64,000 bases of DNA from Fratercula arctica (lineage: Eukaryota; Chordata; Aves; Charadriiformes; Alcidae). Every line of letters begins with the position of its first letter. The stretch's first letter is position 1. The translations under genes were made by a program, and so were the position numbers. Location of the stretch: assembly GCA_947846985.1 (NCBI GenBank), contig CANTUZ010000012.1:23212135-23276134 (forward strand), written 5' to 3'. The notes under the pieces were generated by a model. It did no database searches, was not told the origin of the DNA, and saw only the letters and a list, made by a program, of their open reading frames with translations. Shown piece by piece: positions 10,782-25,600 of the stretch.

Positions 10782-13700
10782 GGATATGCTTTATCTCTAG
10801 GTAGACATAATGCAGTTATAATTGAAAATTCTAGCTAGCTATTCAATTCGGTCATTTCAGCCTTTCCCCTGTATCAGAATCAATGCCAAAAGCATATCAG
10901 TACTTGCTAAATGAGCGTATGAAATACACGCTACCAGGTTTAAAAAAAGATAAATAATGCTACCACAAAACATTTAGAGCCAGATTGTTGATAATCTCAT
11001 TCAAACTGAGTGATATCTTAATTCACATGTACTCCCTTTATCTGAACTGTTTGACGCAATTTAATCAATCAGGCTACAGAAATTCCATTCTAATATTATG
11101 TTAGCGCTTGCCAATTACTAAGTGGCCACTAATGTCAGCCTCCTTCCGAGCGTTGACTGAAAACTTACAAAAACATTGGCAAAGTAACGGTTCGGAAGGC
11201 GACTGTTCCACGGAGCAACACAGAACAATCTGCATGGCTGGCCCAAAGCAGCTGCTTTGTAGATTGAGATAAAAATGCCGCTTCTCTATTGGATGAATTC
11301 TTGGCTCGTACAATATAAAGCCTATAGCGTGGAACGGCTATCTAACTGTTGCTGAAACAATGCCAGAACACATTTATTAGCATGGACAACACTAGGACAC
11401 CCAGTCTGAACGGTCACCAGCTTAGCTCAGAGCAGCCAAACAGTTTTTTTAGGACGCCTGCAATGTACAAGAAATGTTCGGCGTTTGTGGGCATCTTTCT
11501 TGGTTTTATCACAAGAACTTTGGGGTACTCAGTATTCACCTCAGATTCATGGGCTCCAGAGGCCCGCGATTACATCAGGCATCTTCCCTCAGATGAAATA
11601 AGCTTTAAAATATGATCCAGTTTTCATGCAGACTTTGAAACGAAAAGCAAAGGAAACTAAAAAACCCAGACCCTCAGAACTGGCAATATTAGCCGCAGTC
11701 ATGTGTGCCAGTTTGCACAGGCACTAACTGGGGGGCTGGGAGAAGAGGATTTCAGTTTTATTTAGCACCTGTCTTAATAGCTGTCCATTTGTGAAACCGT
11801 AATTTATTTTCAATTATTTCAGTGAGCAAGCTTTCGTAAAGTCTGTTGATCCTTTAGGATATTTAATTAACTAATAATAAGAGATGTTACAAGCAATCAA
11901 ACAGATAAATACATTTCTTCAACAATTTATCACTTGGATTAATGCTCAGCTTCTTTGAAATATTTGCATGACTCTCCAGGCTTCATCTTTTCCCGCCCCG
12001 ACCTGCACCCTCTCTGAAATCTGATATTTTAGCTTCAGCTTCAAATTTTCCACCTTTCCCAGAATAAACTCACAAAGAGACTGGCAGTGAAACTGCTGGG
12101 AACTGCAACTGAAAAGACTCCAATTCCCAAACTGATTTGTAAACAACCATAACACAAAGCAGACATTAATTTAATTGGATTACTGTAAACTGCTGGCTAA
12201 TTTATCAGCCCAGGCACTCCTCTGCTGTGCAGAAAGCACTTGGAAGGACAGAGTCCGTGAGCGGTCAGTGCCCGACCTGCAGCTCGTTCCACTGCGCAGT
12301 CTGAGGCTCCGCACAACCCCCAGCTCTGACCAAGGCACATCAGACACTCTGAAGAGCATTCCCCATGTCCGTCTTTCCCAGCCAAACGTGACAAACAATG
12401 GGCATCAATACAGATTTGAAAAGCCTTATAAGCAATCTATTAGTTCAGCTCACTCACAATATTTGATTAGATTGTAAATTGTTTTCTGCTGCATCTGCAG
12501 ACCTGAACCATCACCGTTACTGTTGTCAGGCAGGAGAAAATCCACTCATTCCACTCAGTGTTGGCACCTTTGTTGGGAGCACTTACAGGCACCCTTGTGC
12601 TTTTTGTCAATTTTGCAGGCATGGTGCTGCTTTAATTCCTTCAGCTTCTGAAAATCATGATCAAAGTATGTCCCTCACAGACTACAGATATTTTCCTATC
12701 TCAAACCAGACACATGAGAGGAGGAGGGCATTGTGATACAGTGCAAAGAGGGGACTGAGATTTCAGTCACCATGTTCTCCCCAGTGTTTTCTCAGCTCTT
12801 GAGAGCAGCTCCGCTGCTCAAACAGCGGCATCTTGGCAATACAGGCCGACCAGAGTCCTTGCTGTACCTCATCTGAGAGCCTGCAAGGCTTCAGTACAAT
12901 TTGCTCAGAGCCCTTCATCTACCAAAATTTGAGTAGATCTTCCAACACAGCCACTGCGACTGATAGGGGAACCTACTCCCAGTGCTTCTTGGGTTCCTGT
13001 GCATTCTGCAGCAAGCAGCGAGAGCCCCGTCCCCTCCCTCCCAGACTGGCACACCAAGGTAGGGGCTGTTCCCGTGATTAACATTTCACTTAAGCAACAA
13101 AATTCTTAATATGATACTATTAACATAGCCTAAGGACTATATACGACAGTCAATTGTCTCAAAAACACTAAATCTGTACATGGGAGAAAAAGCCACAAGA
13201 AAATGGATAGGCTGCTAAAAGAATTTTCCTGCCCTGAAGATGCCAAGAACAACTGCTCTCCTTGTCCTTTTTGCTACACTGCTGCCATCAAATGACTTGC
13301 TATATTCTCCCTTCCACAAATCTATTGTAAAGGGTACACCTTTGTGATTAGAAAAGCTGCAAACCTAGCATTCTCTTAGCGCAGCAAGTCTGTTTCTCAG
13401 GACAAAGACAAGCGCCCGTTTCCCAACTTTGGGAAAAACTTACTTCTCTCTTTTGATGAAAAAAGTATTTTTCGATGACCCTCAGAGGTTGCATGCCTAA
13501 CAGAAGTTATTTTTGCTCCATCAAGTGGCACAATGGGTTCCCATCGTGGAAAAAAAGAAAACTAGGGAAGTTCAAACGGCATTTACAGCTGCCTGGAGCA
13601 GGCACACAAAGGGGATCTGCAGGAACCTCCCTCCTGGCTTTATGCCTCACCTCCTCAGAAGGTGAAGGGTGAAGCCAGAAAGGAGGCCATACCGCGGGCC

Positions 13701-15637
13701 GTGCAGAGCATCCTCACCACAGCCCCAGCACAATGGCATCAGCTAGCATTGCTCGAATATTTAAGCACAGAAAAGTAGAAAGATTAATATATTTTTTTCA
13801 GCTGATGAATATGATCACGATTTCTCAGCAGCAAATTCAGATCCACGTCTTCTTAAAAGTATAGGATATGCTTTTTTTTCTAGCCTATAGTGTTGCTTTG
13901 GACTCACCTCATTAAGATGCAAAGAACACATTACCATTTAGGAACCCAGATGAAAAAGTTCTGAAGCTCCCAAATCTGTTTCTACATCAGTGTCACAGAT
14001 TAAAAAAAAAAAAAAGAAAGTTATTCATATTTGTAAACATATTCAATTGAAATTAATCTTCTTTTTAGAATAGCAGTGTATCTCGTATAGCCTGTAAGAT
14101 GACAAAAAAAAACCCCATACATTTTTGACTCGGGGTTTAATTTTATATATTTAAGCACAATTTGCTGGCTTACAACACAAGTTGGGCTAGAGAAAATATT
14201 GCATTTTAAACCTTTATGGAACTAATTTATAGTGTAGGGCAGGCACAGACTTGATCTCCTGGCAGCAAAATTTTATGTTTCCATTTCAGCAATACTGCCT
14301 AACACAATAATATCAGGCCAGCAAATCTTAAATATAAGTTAAGCTAACATGATCCATTGCCTTATAAAGCAAGAGTACCCTGTGGAGTCATGCTGAATAT
14401 GCCAAGTGATTTTTCAAAATTTAATCATCCTAAATGTCAGATAAAGGTGCTTTTGCTGTCATTCTTTAAAACCAGGAAAAAATCTGAGCGTGCCTTCAAG
14501 TTATACAGAAAACTGTTCAAAAATAGCTGTGTTAAAATATCAGTCTGCTGTTTGCTAAATGTAAGGAAGGAAATATTGAAGTGTTTTATTGAAAACTAAA
14601 GAATTGCATATTTTTTCCAATAAAGACCACCAGTTTTCATATCAATATAGATATTAACTTTTCCTTCCAAGATCAATTTATCTTTCAATGTTGCCTCTAC
14701 AGCAGATGTTGTACAACAACAGCAATGACATTCTGATAAAAAATTCTAGTACACTTCAGATCAAACTTCTGTTGACTTTAACTGTTGAGTTGATGAAATA
14801 AACAAGTTGGAATGTTTCATCAGCATGCTCTTTACCAACCCCACTCATGGAATGGGACTGATACGAAGACTGTTGGCTAGAAGGTTGCACAAGGATGTAT
14901 GATATCACAGGATCAAGCTTCCTGTGGCTGAGTAGAAAGTAGGAATTGAATTATACTAATGAATTTGAATATTTGTAAAATAAATTACAACAGAAATTTA
15001 AAATGCCTCCCCTAAGCCTCCCCATACAACTTATCTTTGGAGTGGGGGGGTAGGGATGTGTTTCCCATTTATTGTTTACAATTTCACCTTTAGAAAAGCT
15101 GAATGTCATTATACAAAATGACGTGAAATAAATAACCAGCACATCATAACTACTGACACTAGAACATCTCAGAAAGCAATGTTCTGGCTAGGTAAGTGAT
15201 TAAAGTTAACAACTTGTTTAGATTGTGCAGAATAGGCACAGTCTACGAACTGTGGATGGTGTCTATGGATTTCAATTCACCCACCCATTCTTTGTCTTAT
15301 TTATACTAATGCCATATATATAAAATACTTCTCCACATGTACAGTTTGTGCACTACAACATGGATCAAACCTTTCTTTAAAGTCTCATATGTCCTGCAAC
15401 ACACAGGACTTAATTTTAGAAGGATGTCAGGCTTGCAATAAGTTTATAGCTATGTGATCTTTTAAAATCTGTAACCTTACTTGGCAATTTACACACACAA
15501 ATTAAATGCTCACAAGACATGGACAAATTCAGGCAGTATTCCTATAAATAAGACTGTGATGGGAAACCACAGCAGACATCAGGATTGCTGTATCTTGTTT
15601 AGCACACGTTATCTTCCATTAAGGAGCAGTGGAATGT
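10782..15637. other. unique non-coding DNA
   Basis: No supported gene. About 12230-12400 and 13000-13080 are richer in G+C with a few CpG, and several overlapping short frames lie on both strands (12175-12477 +, 12180-12398 -), which is typical of GC-richer non-coding DNA rather than of a gene. An A run lies at about 14000-14013. A run of seven G at about 15043 has only one further G3 run next to it and does not make a four-run quadruplex. Confidence 0.55.
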
Positions 15638-15706
15638 TAAAAAAAAACAACAACAAAAAAAACCACCACCAAAACCCAAAAAATCCACATACACAACACA
15701 AAAAGC
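15638..15706. repeat. A/C-rich low-complexity tract
   Basis: Built mainly of A and C with units such as CAACAA and CCACCA, and more diffuse A/C-rich sequence to about 15746. The reverse strand reads as long hydrophobic frames (15599-15889 and 15637-15855, minus) that are artefacts of the T/G-rich composition. The type is the same as the tract at 8061-8209. Confidence 0.8.
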
Positions 15707-15746
15707 AATCTTCTGAAAAACAAACATAAAACACCCCAACAAAACC

Positions 15747-18700
15747 TTGTGGGAACAGAGCCAATGCCTAAATCCTGGAAGATGCTCAGGGCACCCATCA
15801 CTCTCACTCTGCACGTTGCAATGCAAGTTGAAGAGGTACCAACAACCATGCACAAAGATATTCCTGGAAATTATCAGCATAAAATCCACTTAAATTCTAG
15901 GAAGAGAGAAATACTTTTTTGTACTTTGAGAACACCAAAAGCAAAGCTAAGTCCAACTAATGTCACCAGTCTGAAGTCAACACACCTGTAAAACAGATTG
16001 GCCTAGTTACTGTAAAAACTTTCTTTGTTTTCACGAGTAACAAATCTGACCCACATCACTAAACCTGTACAAAAAATACAGCAGAAGCATGATGCCCATA
16101 CCTCCTGCGAATGAATGTCCCACCTTCATTTTGCTTACCAGTTAAAAAACAAATCAAATACTACTATTTATTTTTTGTCCATTTGCCAATACCGGTTTAA
16201 TTTTGTTCACAATCTTTGAAATCCACCAATACCAAATATAGATACCATACTGCCAGGACAACTGTGACGGAGAGCATGAAGGTTTTCATTGAGTCATTAA
16301 AATGCACTTTTCTCCCTAACTCCAATGGTTTTCTCTGCATGTGATGAAGCCATGCTTTCTAGGAATAAGGCTTATCATTTTTATAACAAATCACTTGTTA
16401 TTTAAGTCTTTATAATATATATATATTTTATTCTGTGCCCCAAATGATGCTTATGAAAAGGCCTAAAGATGGGTTATAAACATATGAAGACTAACATCTC
16501 TTCTCAATGAAACTCAGCCACAAGACAAGAGGCCTCCAGTGAGCAAGTAATGAAACCACTGCTATTATTCATCATCTCTAGATTCGATGATCATGAGAAA
16601 GACGTAATAGGCAGCTCTAGAAACTTAGTGTTATACATTTGAAACAATCTTTTACTCATCTTGAAAGAAGAGAGACTCCAAGCTGTCAAATGAGCAGCGG
16701 CAGGAGTAGCTATTTAATCATATTTACTGTTTCCCGTAACTTCAGCTAAGTAGCAAAGCGGTGCCTTTGCAGCATTCTGCTGATGCACTATTACTTCAGC
16801 AGCTCTAGGCAAGGGATCAGAGAAACGGCATAGCCTAGCATAAAAAGCCAAGAAGGTGTACAGTTTCCACTCTATCCACTCCATATTTTTAAGATACTTT
16901 GTCTGTTTAATCTAACTTCTGTAATAAAGGGGTCTGTATACAACAAATACTATCAAAAAAAAAAATGACTTCACTCTTCCTTAAGTGTTATGCGGCGTGT
17001 ATGTTTTAACATGTTAATTCAAACTTTGTTTGACCAGGACATGGTATGTACTAATTTGTAAGGTGAAACATTCATGACCAGCTTACAGCAGCTACGGAGG
17101 GAACCACCTTCTCATATGGTGGACTGGAGAGCTCGGAGCCTGGGCAGGGAGCAGCCGCAGCGCTCCGGCAGCACAGGGACCGTCAGCGGCCAGCGCAACT
17201 TCGAGCGGCCATACTCCAGCCTCCTGTAGAAGGGTTAACAATCCATGAAAGAAGTAAACACCGCACCAACCTGAAGACAGTTCATGCTCTTATTTTATCC
17301 ATTTTTCTTATTTTTCTTTTTCAAAGATGACTAGAATATTCCCCAACATGCCTAAAGGCATTTCATTTGGCCAATACCCTGTCTTACCCACATACACTCT
17401 ACAGTGAAAACACTGCAATAACATTAAGAAAATTATTTATGCATCTTAATAAAGCACTGGATAGTTATTTCTGTATTTTCTTTAGAAAAAATATGTAGAA
17501 GTATGTAATTGTCATGTTGTAAAAGTCACTGCCTTTTTGATAATTCACCTAGGGAATACAGAAGTCCAGAGGATGGGGGGTTAAAAAAAAAAAAAAAGAT
17601 CAAGCAATAGACACTTAGTGGCTGTCAATTGTCAGAATAAGCGTTTTACACTCCGCATGGGAAAGAAGAGTTTATGCTTGACTGCATTTTCTACTAAACC
17701 TACAAATTACTTGTCAGTTTATCTTTTTTAAATTACATTCTTAATTTACTTTATTGCAGCTACACTACTTCTAATATGGATTTACTTGTCCTAATCACTT
17801 GTGTCCAGATAGCTTATCGTCTCCATCAATTATATTTTTGTTCTGTTGAAATTCCTCTCATATTTTCTTGTTCAAGACAAGAGAAACCAGAAACATAAAA
17901 TGGATTAAATTCACGTGTATTATGCAACCACATCTCAGCCATTTTGACTTAAGGTTTCCAATGTCACAATTCTATTTTTTAGTGTTTCGTTCACATTCGG
18001 CCAGTCAGTCCATGCTACTTATTTGGTTTTGGTCACCACCAGACTCTGATCCATGAGTTCCTCATTCTTGTTTTATTATTGTAAGGTAATACATGTGCTC
18101 AGAAGGTGGCAAGCCTACGTGATTGCTACTGGTAAGGAAAACACTCCTACCAGTCACAAACAAATCGGTTCCCAGCCAACCAGTAACAGACTTAAAAGCA
18201 TTAAAAACATAAGAGCAGACTCAATTTAGATACAAATGATGGCACAAGTGAGAAAGATCAAGTAGTTTCTAGACTTAAGTAAATTTTTACCAGTTAAATA
18301 AATTTTTACTAGAGAAAGAAAGAATAGGAAATATTTCTGAAAAAAATATTTATATTATTAACTCATTCTGCCAGACACTACCCAAGATTTACCTGGCCTT
18401 TGCCTTGAGTTTTGCCATACAAGTTTGTGAGATAAGGAAAAAGGGCACTGAATAAATAATACTGAAGAAGACTGCAAATGAATGTCAGTCATTTAGACCC
18501 AACCAAGAAAAAGGAAAGGTGAGAGCCTCTGAAGATTGACCACAAAAGTAGTGCAGGAGGAGAACACTCTAGGGATGCGAGAAAAAGAAATCAATTATTA
18601 AAAACATGGAAACAATTGCATACATTTGTTCTTTTCTGAGGGTGGAAAGGATATAAAGTATGATTACATTTCAGATTTGTTAAGAAGCATAGCATAAATT

Positions 18701-19564
18701 AACAGTGATGTCGGAGCCCAATTTTTGCCAGAAATTCAAAGCAAGGCACTAAGTTAATGAAGGACTGGCAAGAACTTGCCCCAGATACACAAAAAACAAC
18801 ACACACATTCAGTACCTTCCTTCACCTTAAAACATAAAACAAGCTTATGTTTTCAAAAGGCTAGTGAGAGGGTCTTAAAAACACAAAAATTAAAAAATAA
18901 AATAAATGGGAGTGCCGTAGCAGAAAGCACAAGACATGCCTTGTATTTTGATCATCCCTAACTTAAGGAAAATCTAGAACTAAAAAAGGAAATAGTTAAG
19001 AAACCCCTACATGTTCAAAAAGGCAACTACAATTTGAGATTTTGCTTATATTAAGAACACACAGTTTTCCTTAAACCATGATATAAAACTTAAGTGCTAG
19101 AAGTTTTGTTTTTCTTAGCTCAAAGGACCTATTCGTATGACAAGTCAATCAGGTTTCTTGATTGATGCTATCTGCAGCTTGAAACCAGGGAGAATCATTC
19201 CCTCTGGGCTAGGTGATCACATTCTCTACTTCATCAAGAAAGTTCAGATACCCCAGGGCTTTCCCAGCTTATAAACCACTCAGAATTCTCAGCCAGGTAA
19301 CCTTCTGGGATTTCTTACTTATACCTTAATCAGTGGAATAAAATCTGTGATCCCAGGATGTAGCTTCACCTGGGACAAATTCCTACAATATTGCAACAAG
19401 CGCAACTAATGCACTCTGGAAAAAAATTGTTTGTTTTTTTTTTAAGTACATACTATTGTTTCTGCAAAGGAGAGTGTAAGTAAAAATTTGTATTGGATGT
19501 TTTTTTTTTCCCCATTAAAGACAGATAACAGGCCAAGTCAAACAAACAAACTCCAAGTAATAGA
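15747..19564. other. AT-rich unique non-coding DNA with a GC-rich patch
   Basis: No supported gene. An alternating TA run is at about 16416-16427. About 17085-17225 holds a compact patch with roughly ten CpG dinucleotides in otherwise CpG-poor DNA. A near-duplicate 14-mer (TAAATTTTTACCAG, then TAAATTTTTACTAG) sits at 18280-18293 and 18299-18312. No repeat family was recognised in 18400-19400. Confidence 0.55.
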
Positions 19565-19699
19565 AAACAGAGGTGGCAGAGCCTCCCTCCTTGCAGATAT
19601 TCAAAAGCTGTGCTCTCGGTGGTCCTGCTTGAGCAGGGGGGTTGAACAAGATGACCTCCAGAGGTCCCTTCCAACGTCAACCATTCTGTGATTCTGTGG
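19565..19699 (+). mobile_element. CR1 LINE 3' end fragment
   Basis: This matches my knowledge of avian CR1 3' ends: a GCAGATATTCAAAAGC-like stretch, then TTGAACAAGATGACCTCCAGAGG and TCCCTTCCAAC, finishing with the tail ATTCTGTGATTCTGTG. CR1 ends in short AT-rich 8-bp-like repeats instead of poly(A), and it is typically 5'-truncated, as here (about 135 bp). It is non-coding at this length and on the + strand. The 5' edge is approximate. Confidence 0.85.
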
Positions 19700-22600
19700 A
19701 AATGTATTATAGAGGACTTTAGAAATTACTGTGTCGTTTCTCAGTTCTTAGTTTTATCAGGCTCCACTTCAATGATACAACATATAATTTGTGTAAAATA
19801 TTTTTTCTTTCATGATGGAATCTCCATATCTCTTTGTAACTGAATTTCTAACTACTGAAGTCCACAGATGACAGCAATCCAACAATAAACATATAGCTGC
19901 TGAGACTATATTCCTTCATTTCTTTCTCATTTGAGCTTTAGGTAAATGCAATGTAATAGACTCACAGGGCTCTCTTGTCTCTGCCACATTGCACACATCT
20001 GCACAACCCTTTTAGCACTGACGCTGTATCATAAACTAGTCCATGAACTTTCCTGAATTTTCTCTACACTCTGCAAGACAAAGTTTTCCTCAGCCACCGG
20101 ACGACAGAGACCCCAGAACCAAAGGAGACTGAAGAGCAGGTTCTGAACAGCTGCACTCAGCCTGTAGTCCCTCCTGCTGGTACTGGCGCTACAGGAAAAA
20201 TAGAGGAGTTTGGGCCCAAATGAATCCCTATCAGTTAATAGCTCTTTCAGTGTTGGTTTTTTGTTGTGGTGTTTTGGTTTTTTTCTCCTTAGGTTTGTAC
20301 CATTATGCTTATTGGAACCAAGAGACAACCTTCCCATTAAAAAGTAACCTTTTCCCAAATATTGAAGTATTCCATCACTACCACCCCCACCCCCCTTTTT
20401 TTTTTTTTATTTTTTCATAAAGATTCATATATTTCATCTAAAAAAGAACTTTTTTTTTTTTTTTGCAATTAACAATTGCTGTAAAAGATATCTCACAACA
20501 TTTTTTTGGTTGAAATCAAGAAATAAACATTTTTAGTTTTGACTACTTCCACAGTCTTTCTCCACATTGCTGGTAAATACAGCAGACAATATTTGGCACA
20601 TTTTGAAGAGCAGCTCAGGAGTCGACAGTCAGACAGTCGTCAAGAGAAGACACAAAATTTACATACTAGGCAATCTGTGTTGTTGAAACTCATGACCATC
20701 TTTTCTGAAGGTTTAAGGAAAACATCTCAGCCTCCTGTATTTAAATAATTTTCTAAATAGATTTAACTTGATTCTCCCCCTGCTAGTCCCAAAAGCGCTT
20801 TTGAAAGCTTTCAGGAGTGGGAAGCAAGCAATGGCCTAAAATCATACACAGAAAATTTCAAGTGTTAAAGGCAAATCAAAACTCAAATGAGAACTCCAAG
20901 TTGAATGTAGCACCCCGGGACAGAATTGTCAGTGAAAAATACAGTAACAATGTCCATAATGATGAAGAAAGGAGGTATAAACAAGGGTTTGGGTAGAGTT
21001 TAAATGTTCTCCTTTAGGCATTTCGTACTGAATGCAAGGGACGTGTCAAAAAGACAGGTTCTCCAAACTTAATGTGACATTAGGGAATTGCAATAGAGTT
21101 TTACCTTCAGTTTTGCTCTACTAGATATACGTTTCACTCACAGAACTGCTGAAAAAAATATTGCTTTTTGCTTTTGTTTTCATTGTTTCATAAGGATAGG
21201 TATTTGAGGAAAAAATGTGAAATCACATTCACACTGGATGTTAGTCTACGACAGACCAAAAAATCTGTCTTCCCCAGAAGGCATGATTTTATGATAGTAA
21301 AAACCTATTTAGGTTTTACATACGGAATGCCTCATATGCATATGGTGTGTTGATAAACTGGAAGACATGGGATTTTACATCCTATGGAAAGTACTGCAGT
21401 ATTCCTTTTTGGTAATATATTTATTTTCACAGACAAGGTTCAGCAAATAATCTAGGTACAGTTTGCGGTATTATCATCTGGCCTGTTAAGCAGATGTAAT
21501 ATTAAGCACTACAGGAGGCTGCCAAATTGGCAATCATTATGAGTAAATCTCATAATGGAAATTAATTCTCCAGAAGTCTATTAATTTGTATTAAATGCCA
21601 GTGTGTATGTATTGTATCATACTACAAAAATGTATGTAACATGGAGCATATATAACCCCTTCTTCCCTCTCTCTCAAATCTTTCCTGGGTTGGGAAAAAA
21701 AGAAAGAGAAAAAAAGAAAAGAAAGCTGGAGTAGATGCTGAAGATGACACACTTTTTGTATCAGCTTTGTGTCTTTTTCTCTAGTTTTGCCATAGCAACT
21801 AAGCTAAATCTTCCTCACTTGGCATCATTAGCTTGATGATTTGGCTGTGGAGAAAAGAAATTGTGATTTGAGAGGGTTTTGAAGGCATGTGATTCACCTT
21901 CAAATTGGAATCTGCAGTGAAATTCTTAGCTTGGGGTCAGTATAACCATCCTTTCAGGCACCAAATATAGGCTGGCCTACCTCCAAACTCTGAATTTCAG
22001 TGCTCTGCTAGGCCCTCTGTGGTTTTACACTCAGGAGTCTACCTTTACAAGACAAAAAGGATTGAGCTGGTCCTTCCGCGCAGGCTAGCACGCCTGCCAC
22101 ACACAGAAACAAGCTCCCTTATCTGGCCGGGATGACGACGCTGGAAGCAGCATGGTCCCAGCACAGGAGCAGGGGCTGGATCTCAGGGGCTGGGTTGCCT
22201 GAGGTTGGACACTCTCCACAGGGCAGAGAGAAGACCAAATCTAGAAAGACCTATAACATGAGCTGTCACAAGCCCAGGTTACTCTCCTGCTAGGATCCTT
22301 TTTCCCCTCCAGCAGAGGATGTATTCTCTCAGAGCCGCTGTACAGGCCAGACAAGGATTTCTCAAGGCAGAGCAACGCAAAGCCTGATACTTAGACCACC
22401 GAGGAACACTCTGAATTTAGCCTCGGTGCTTAAACCAGATAAAGGCTGATATCCGATTTTACTCATTTGCTGCCCTAGATTGGAACTGAAAGTCAGAGCA
22501 GCTTTGTCTTAAACTTCTAGCTAAATTCCAATACTTTCAATAGATTTTGTCCGCAAACAAATATTTTAAGCATAATATGCCAAACATACATCAAAACAAT

Positions 22601-25600
22601 TTCCCCTGAGAATAACTGTTCTTCATTCACCCAGAAAAAAAAAAAGCACGATTATTTGTTAAAGGATGATTAAAAAGGAACATCATATTAACTGAAATAA
22701 ACAGAAACCTCATATTTAACTCTAAAGAGTTATGATTTCTGACAAAATCAATAACACTAAGTGCAGCTTGAAAGTATTCAATAAAAATTACGCCGGTTTT
22801 AGAGAGCAGTATTTGAGAGAGGAAAGCTACATACTAAACAATAAGATTACACCATTTACACAAATAACTTCTGCATTTCTGTCATCATAGAAATAATATC
22901 ATGCATCAGTGTGTATAAGCCATAAAAGCAGGATGATGAAGCAGCCCTAACAACAGAAGACAAGACAAACTTGTTAGCCATCTATTGGCAATTTTATCTC
23001 AAATAGCCCATTTCGCATTCTGACTTCTGTCTATATTTCCATTAATGAATATCATATTCACTTGCAAGGGCAAGAATTATCTATAAAAGTGTCACTTGTT
23101 TATATGAAGCATGTCATCCATTTTGAAATGAAAAATTGTGGAAATGCCAGCAATTTTATATACTTCCAACCTAAAACTTCACAACGTTTCACTTTCAAAA
23201 AGCATTTTACTGCCAAATTTAACTTTATAAAAATTAAAGGGTTAAAAATTATTCTTTTCAGTCAAGTATTTCTAAAAATGTTTTCCCCAAGTAGTATTAC
23301 TCACAGTGCCTCTAAAAAAACCAAACTGTTTCAAATTGATTCATTTTTCTTAATTTCTTCTTACTTTCCTTTTGTTTCAGCAGTCAAGCAAAAAAAATCC
23401 ATTATTTGCCCAGTTCTGCTCTGCTATACTTAATGTTTTTATGGTGCTCTCAGGAACGGAATAGAGGACAGCACACCAATCACTATTTGCAACACACTGA
23501 ATCGTTTGCATGTTTAAGTCAGTGGGACCTCAGATTGCTCCCAGGTTCACAGAGGTCACTGACCCACAGTCGAGACTGTGCTCTATGGTAAGCGTTTGTA
23601 GTAGCAGTCCTTTCAAAGGTATGAACTATGTCTAATTGTGAGTGTAGCTATATTTAGAATGCAGTGTAATATGTACCAGATCATCAAGGATTTTCAAAGA
23701 CAGTTGTTAGCATTATTCTTTGTATACCGCCTTTTTGGTAAGTTTTGCCTTATTCAGTCCATGAACACTGAGGTTCTACAGATAGTGATGAGTACTTATA
23801 CCCTATATTCAAAATATTTTGACTTGCTATTTGATCCACCTGTCATGCCCAGATGGTCTTACTGATGGGCTCATGCTAAATTATTCCAGTAACACTGCTA
23901 AGCACTTTTTCCCTGTCTCTATACTGGATTGACTTTTTAGCTTATGTATTGCACTAGATTCCTTGGTTTTGCAGAGAAGTGGCTTAAACTAAAGACCCAT
24001 CATTTCATCTTGCATGTTTTCAACATAAGAATTCCTCCCTGCCATCCTAGGGCAACAGCTGATTAGTTGTACCTCACCTTGGGGAACAATAAGGATAGGA
24101 ATTTGGAATATTTGGAATAACAATGTGGCATATTATTTCTATGCTTAACATGTATCAAGACTACTTAAAGGTTGAACAATGAATCTTCATGTTATAATTT
24201 ACTGCCACCAGTTTGTAAACTAGCTCTCCTCATCCCAAATTTCATAGCAATATAAATAAATCTTTAATTAAACGTCTACTAGAGAACAACATCCTTTAAA
24301 TTTTACCATTAATATTCCAAAAAGGGCAATACAGCAAGATGTAATTTAAATCAACAGTATTCCATAACAAGTTATTTCATTTTTAAAAAGTCATTCTTCA
24401 TCATGGCGATAGCAAATGCAGCACCATGACTCCCATGAAAATCTTGGAAAGACTTGATCACGGGAAGTGTGGTTTCACCTCTTTCTGCCTTTTCTCTGTT
24501 GCCCTGATTTTCCGTCTGACTTTATCCAATTCCATAATCTCAGCTTTGAAAAATGCGTATTATTTGCATCTTACATATACAATACAATGACGATTCACTC
24601 TTAGTTCTTACTTCAATTCTTCCTCAGTTCAAATTATTTATTGCAGTTCAGATTCAATTATGCATTAAAAATTTTTTTAAGTAAAAAAACCATAACTTGC
24701 TCAGACCTGAATTCTAGCACCCAATTCAGCTTTTTCTCACAAATATAGTAGCCATTAATCATCACTCAAAGCACGTTTTTGCTCTCTCTAGGCAAAATGA
24801 TTCTGTAGCACCATCTAGTGAGATGACATCACTATTTGTGATGGAATTTTCAACTCCCAATCAATATTAATTCTCCACTTCCAGTTTTGAATAACAGGTT
24901 TCAAGATTGTCACTTAAATTCAAACAACCAGTGCATGAAATGCAGTGACGCAGGGTGTCATGGGAACCCTTTTTTGCAAGGCCTATCTTCTGTGCTCAGA
25001 ATGGAACAGGTCCATTGCCCATATGGAGATGGAAGAGTACCTTAACCATCTCCTTCCCCTCTCCTTGAGATATGTGTTTGGAAGATGCAGTAGTACCCGC
25101 TAGCTCTTCAGTAGTCCACTGAAGCAGCAGTGCCGACATCTCACTGGATGCAGCGATGGTCTGGTGTCATGGAGGAAGCAGAGGAGGAGCCTCACAAACA
25201 CCTACAGAAAAAGCACTCACAATCTTGCCTGGCACGGCCAGTCCAAAAGGAATGCTTACAAAAGCATTTGGAAGGCTGGTATTGCTCCCTGTGTTGCCAG
25301 ACAATCGAAGCACTCAGACTAAACTCAATAAGAATTCAGTTTAAGGTTGTTTATTGTAGATTTTACTCATGCAACTTTGTGCAGGTTTACAGTGAAATTT
25401 TAAAAACCACCTACAGGAATCTTAAATTTGCATGCAGAATGAGTACATACAGTATTCAATTTCTACCTCTTTCTTGCTGCAGATTCTTGGCGTTTCTCAT
25501 TAAAAGCCATAGATACATTCTGAACTTCCTTCACCACCAAAGTATGTAAAAGTAAATTGAACAAAGGCCTGAAAATTCCATCCTATTACTCTGACAAGCA

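Noticed and set aside
12175..12477. Overlapping frames on both strands as a possible exon
   Set aside because: Equally open on the two strands, typical of a GC-richer non-coding patch; no splice sites in phase.
15599..15889. Minus-strand 96-codon hydrophobic frame
   Set aside because: Same cause: the T/G-rich complement of an A/C tract.
25130..25549. 139-codon open frame as a possible gene
   Set aside because: No domain, a second overlapping open frame, no splice or promoter context, and composition shifts to AT-rich at the end.
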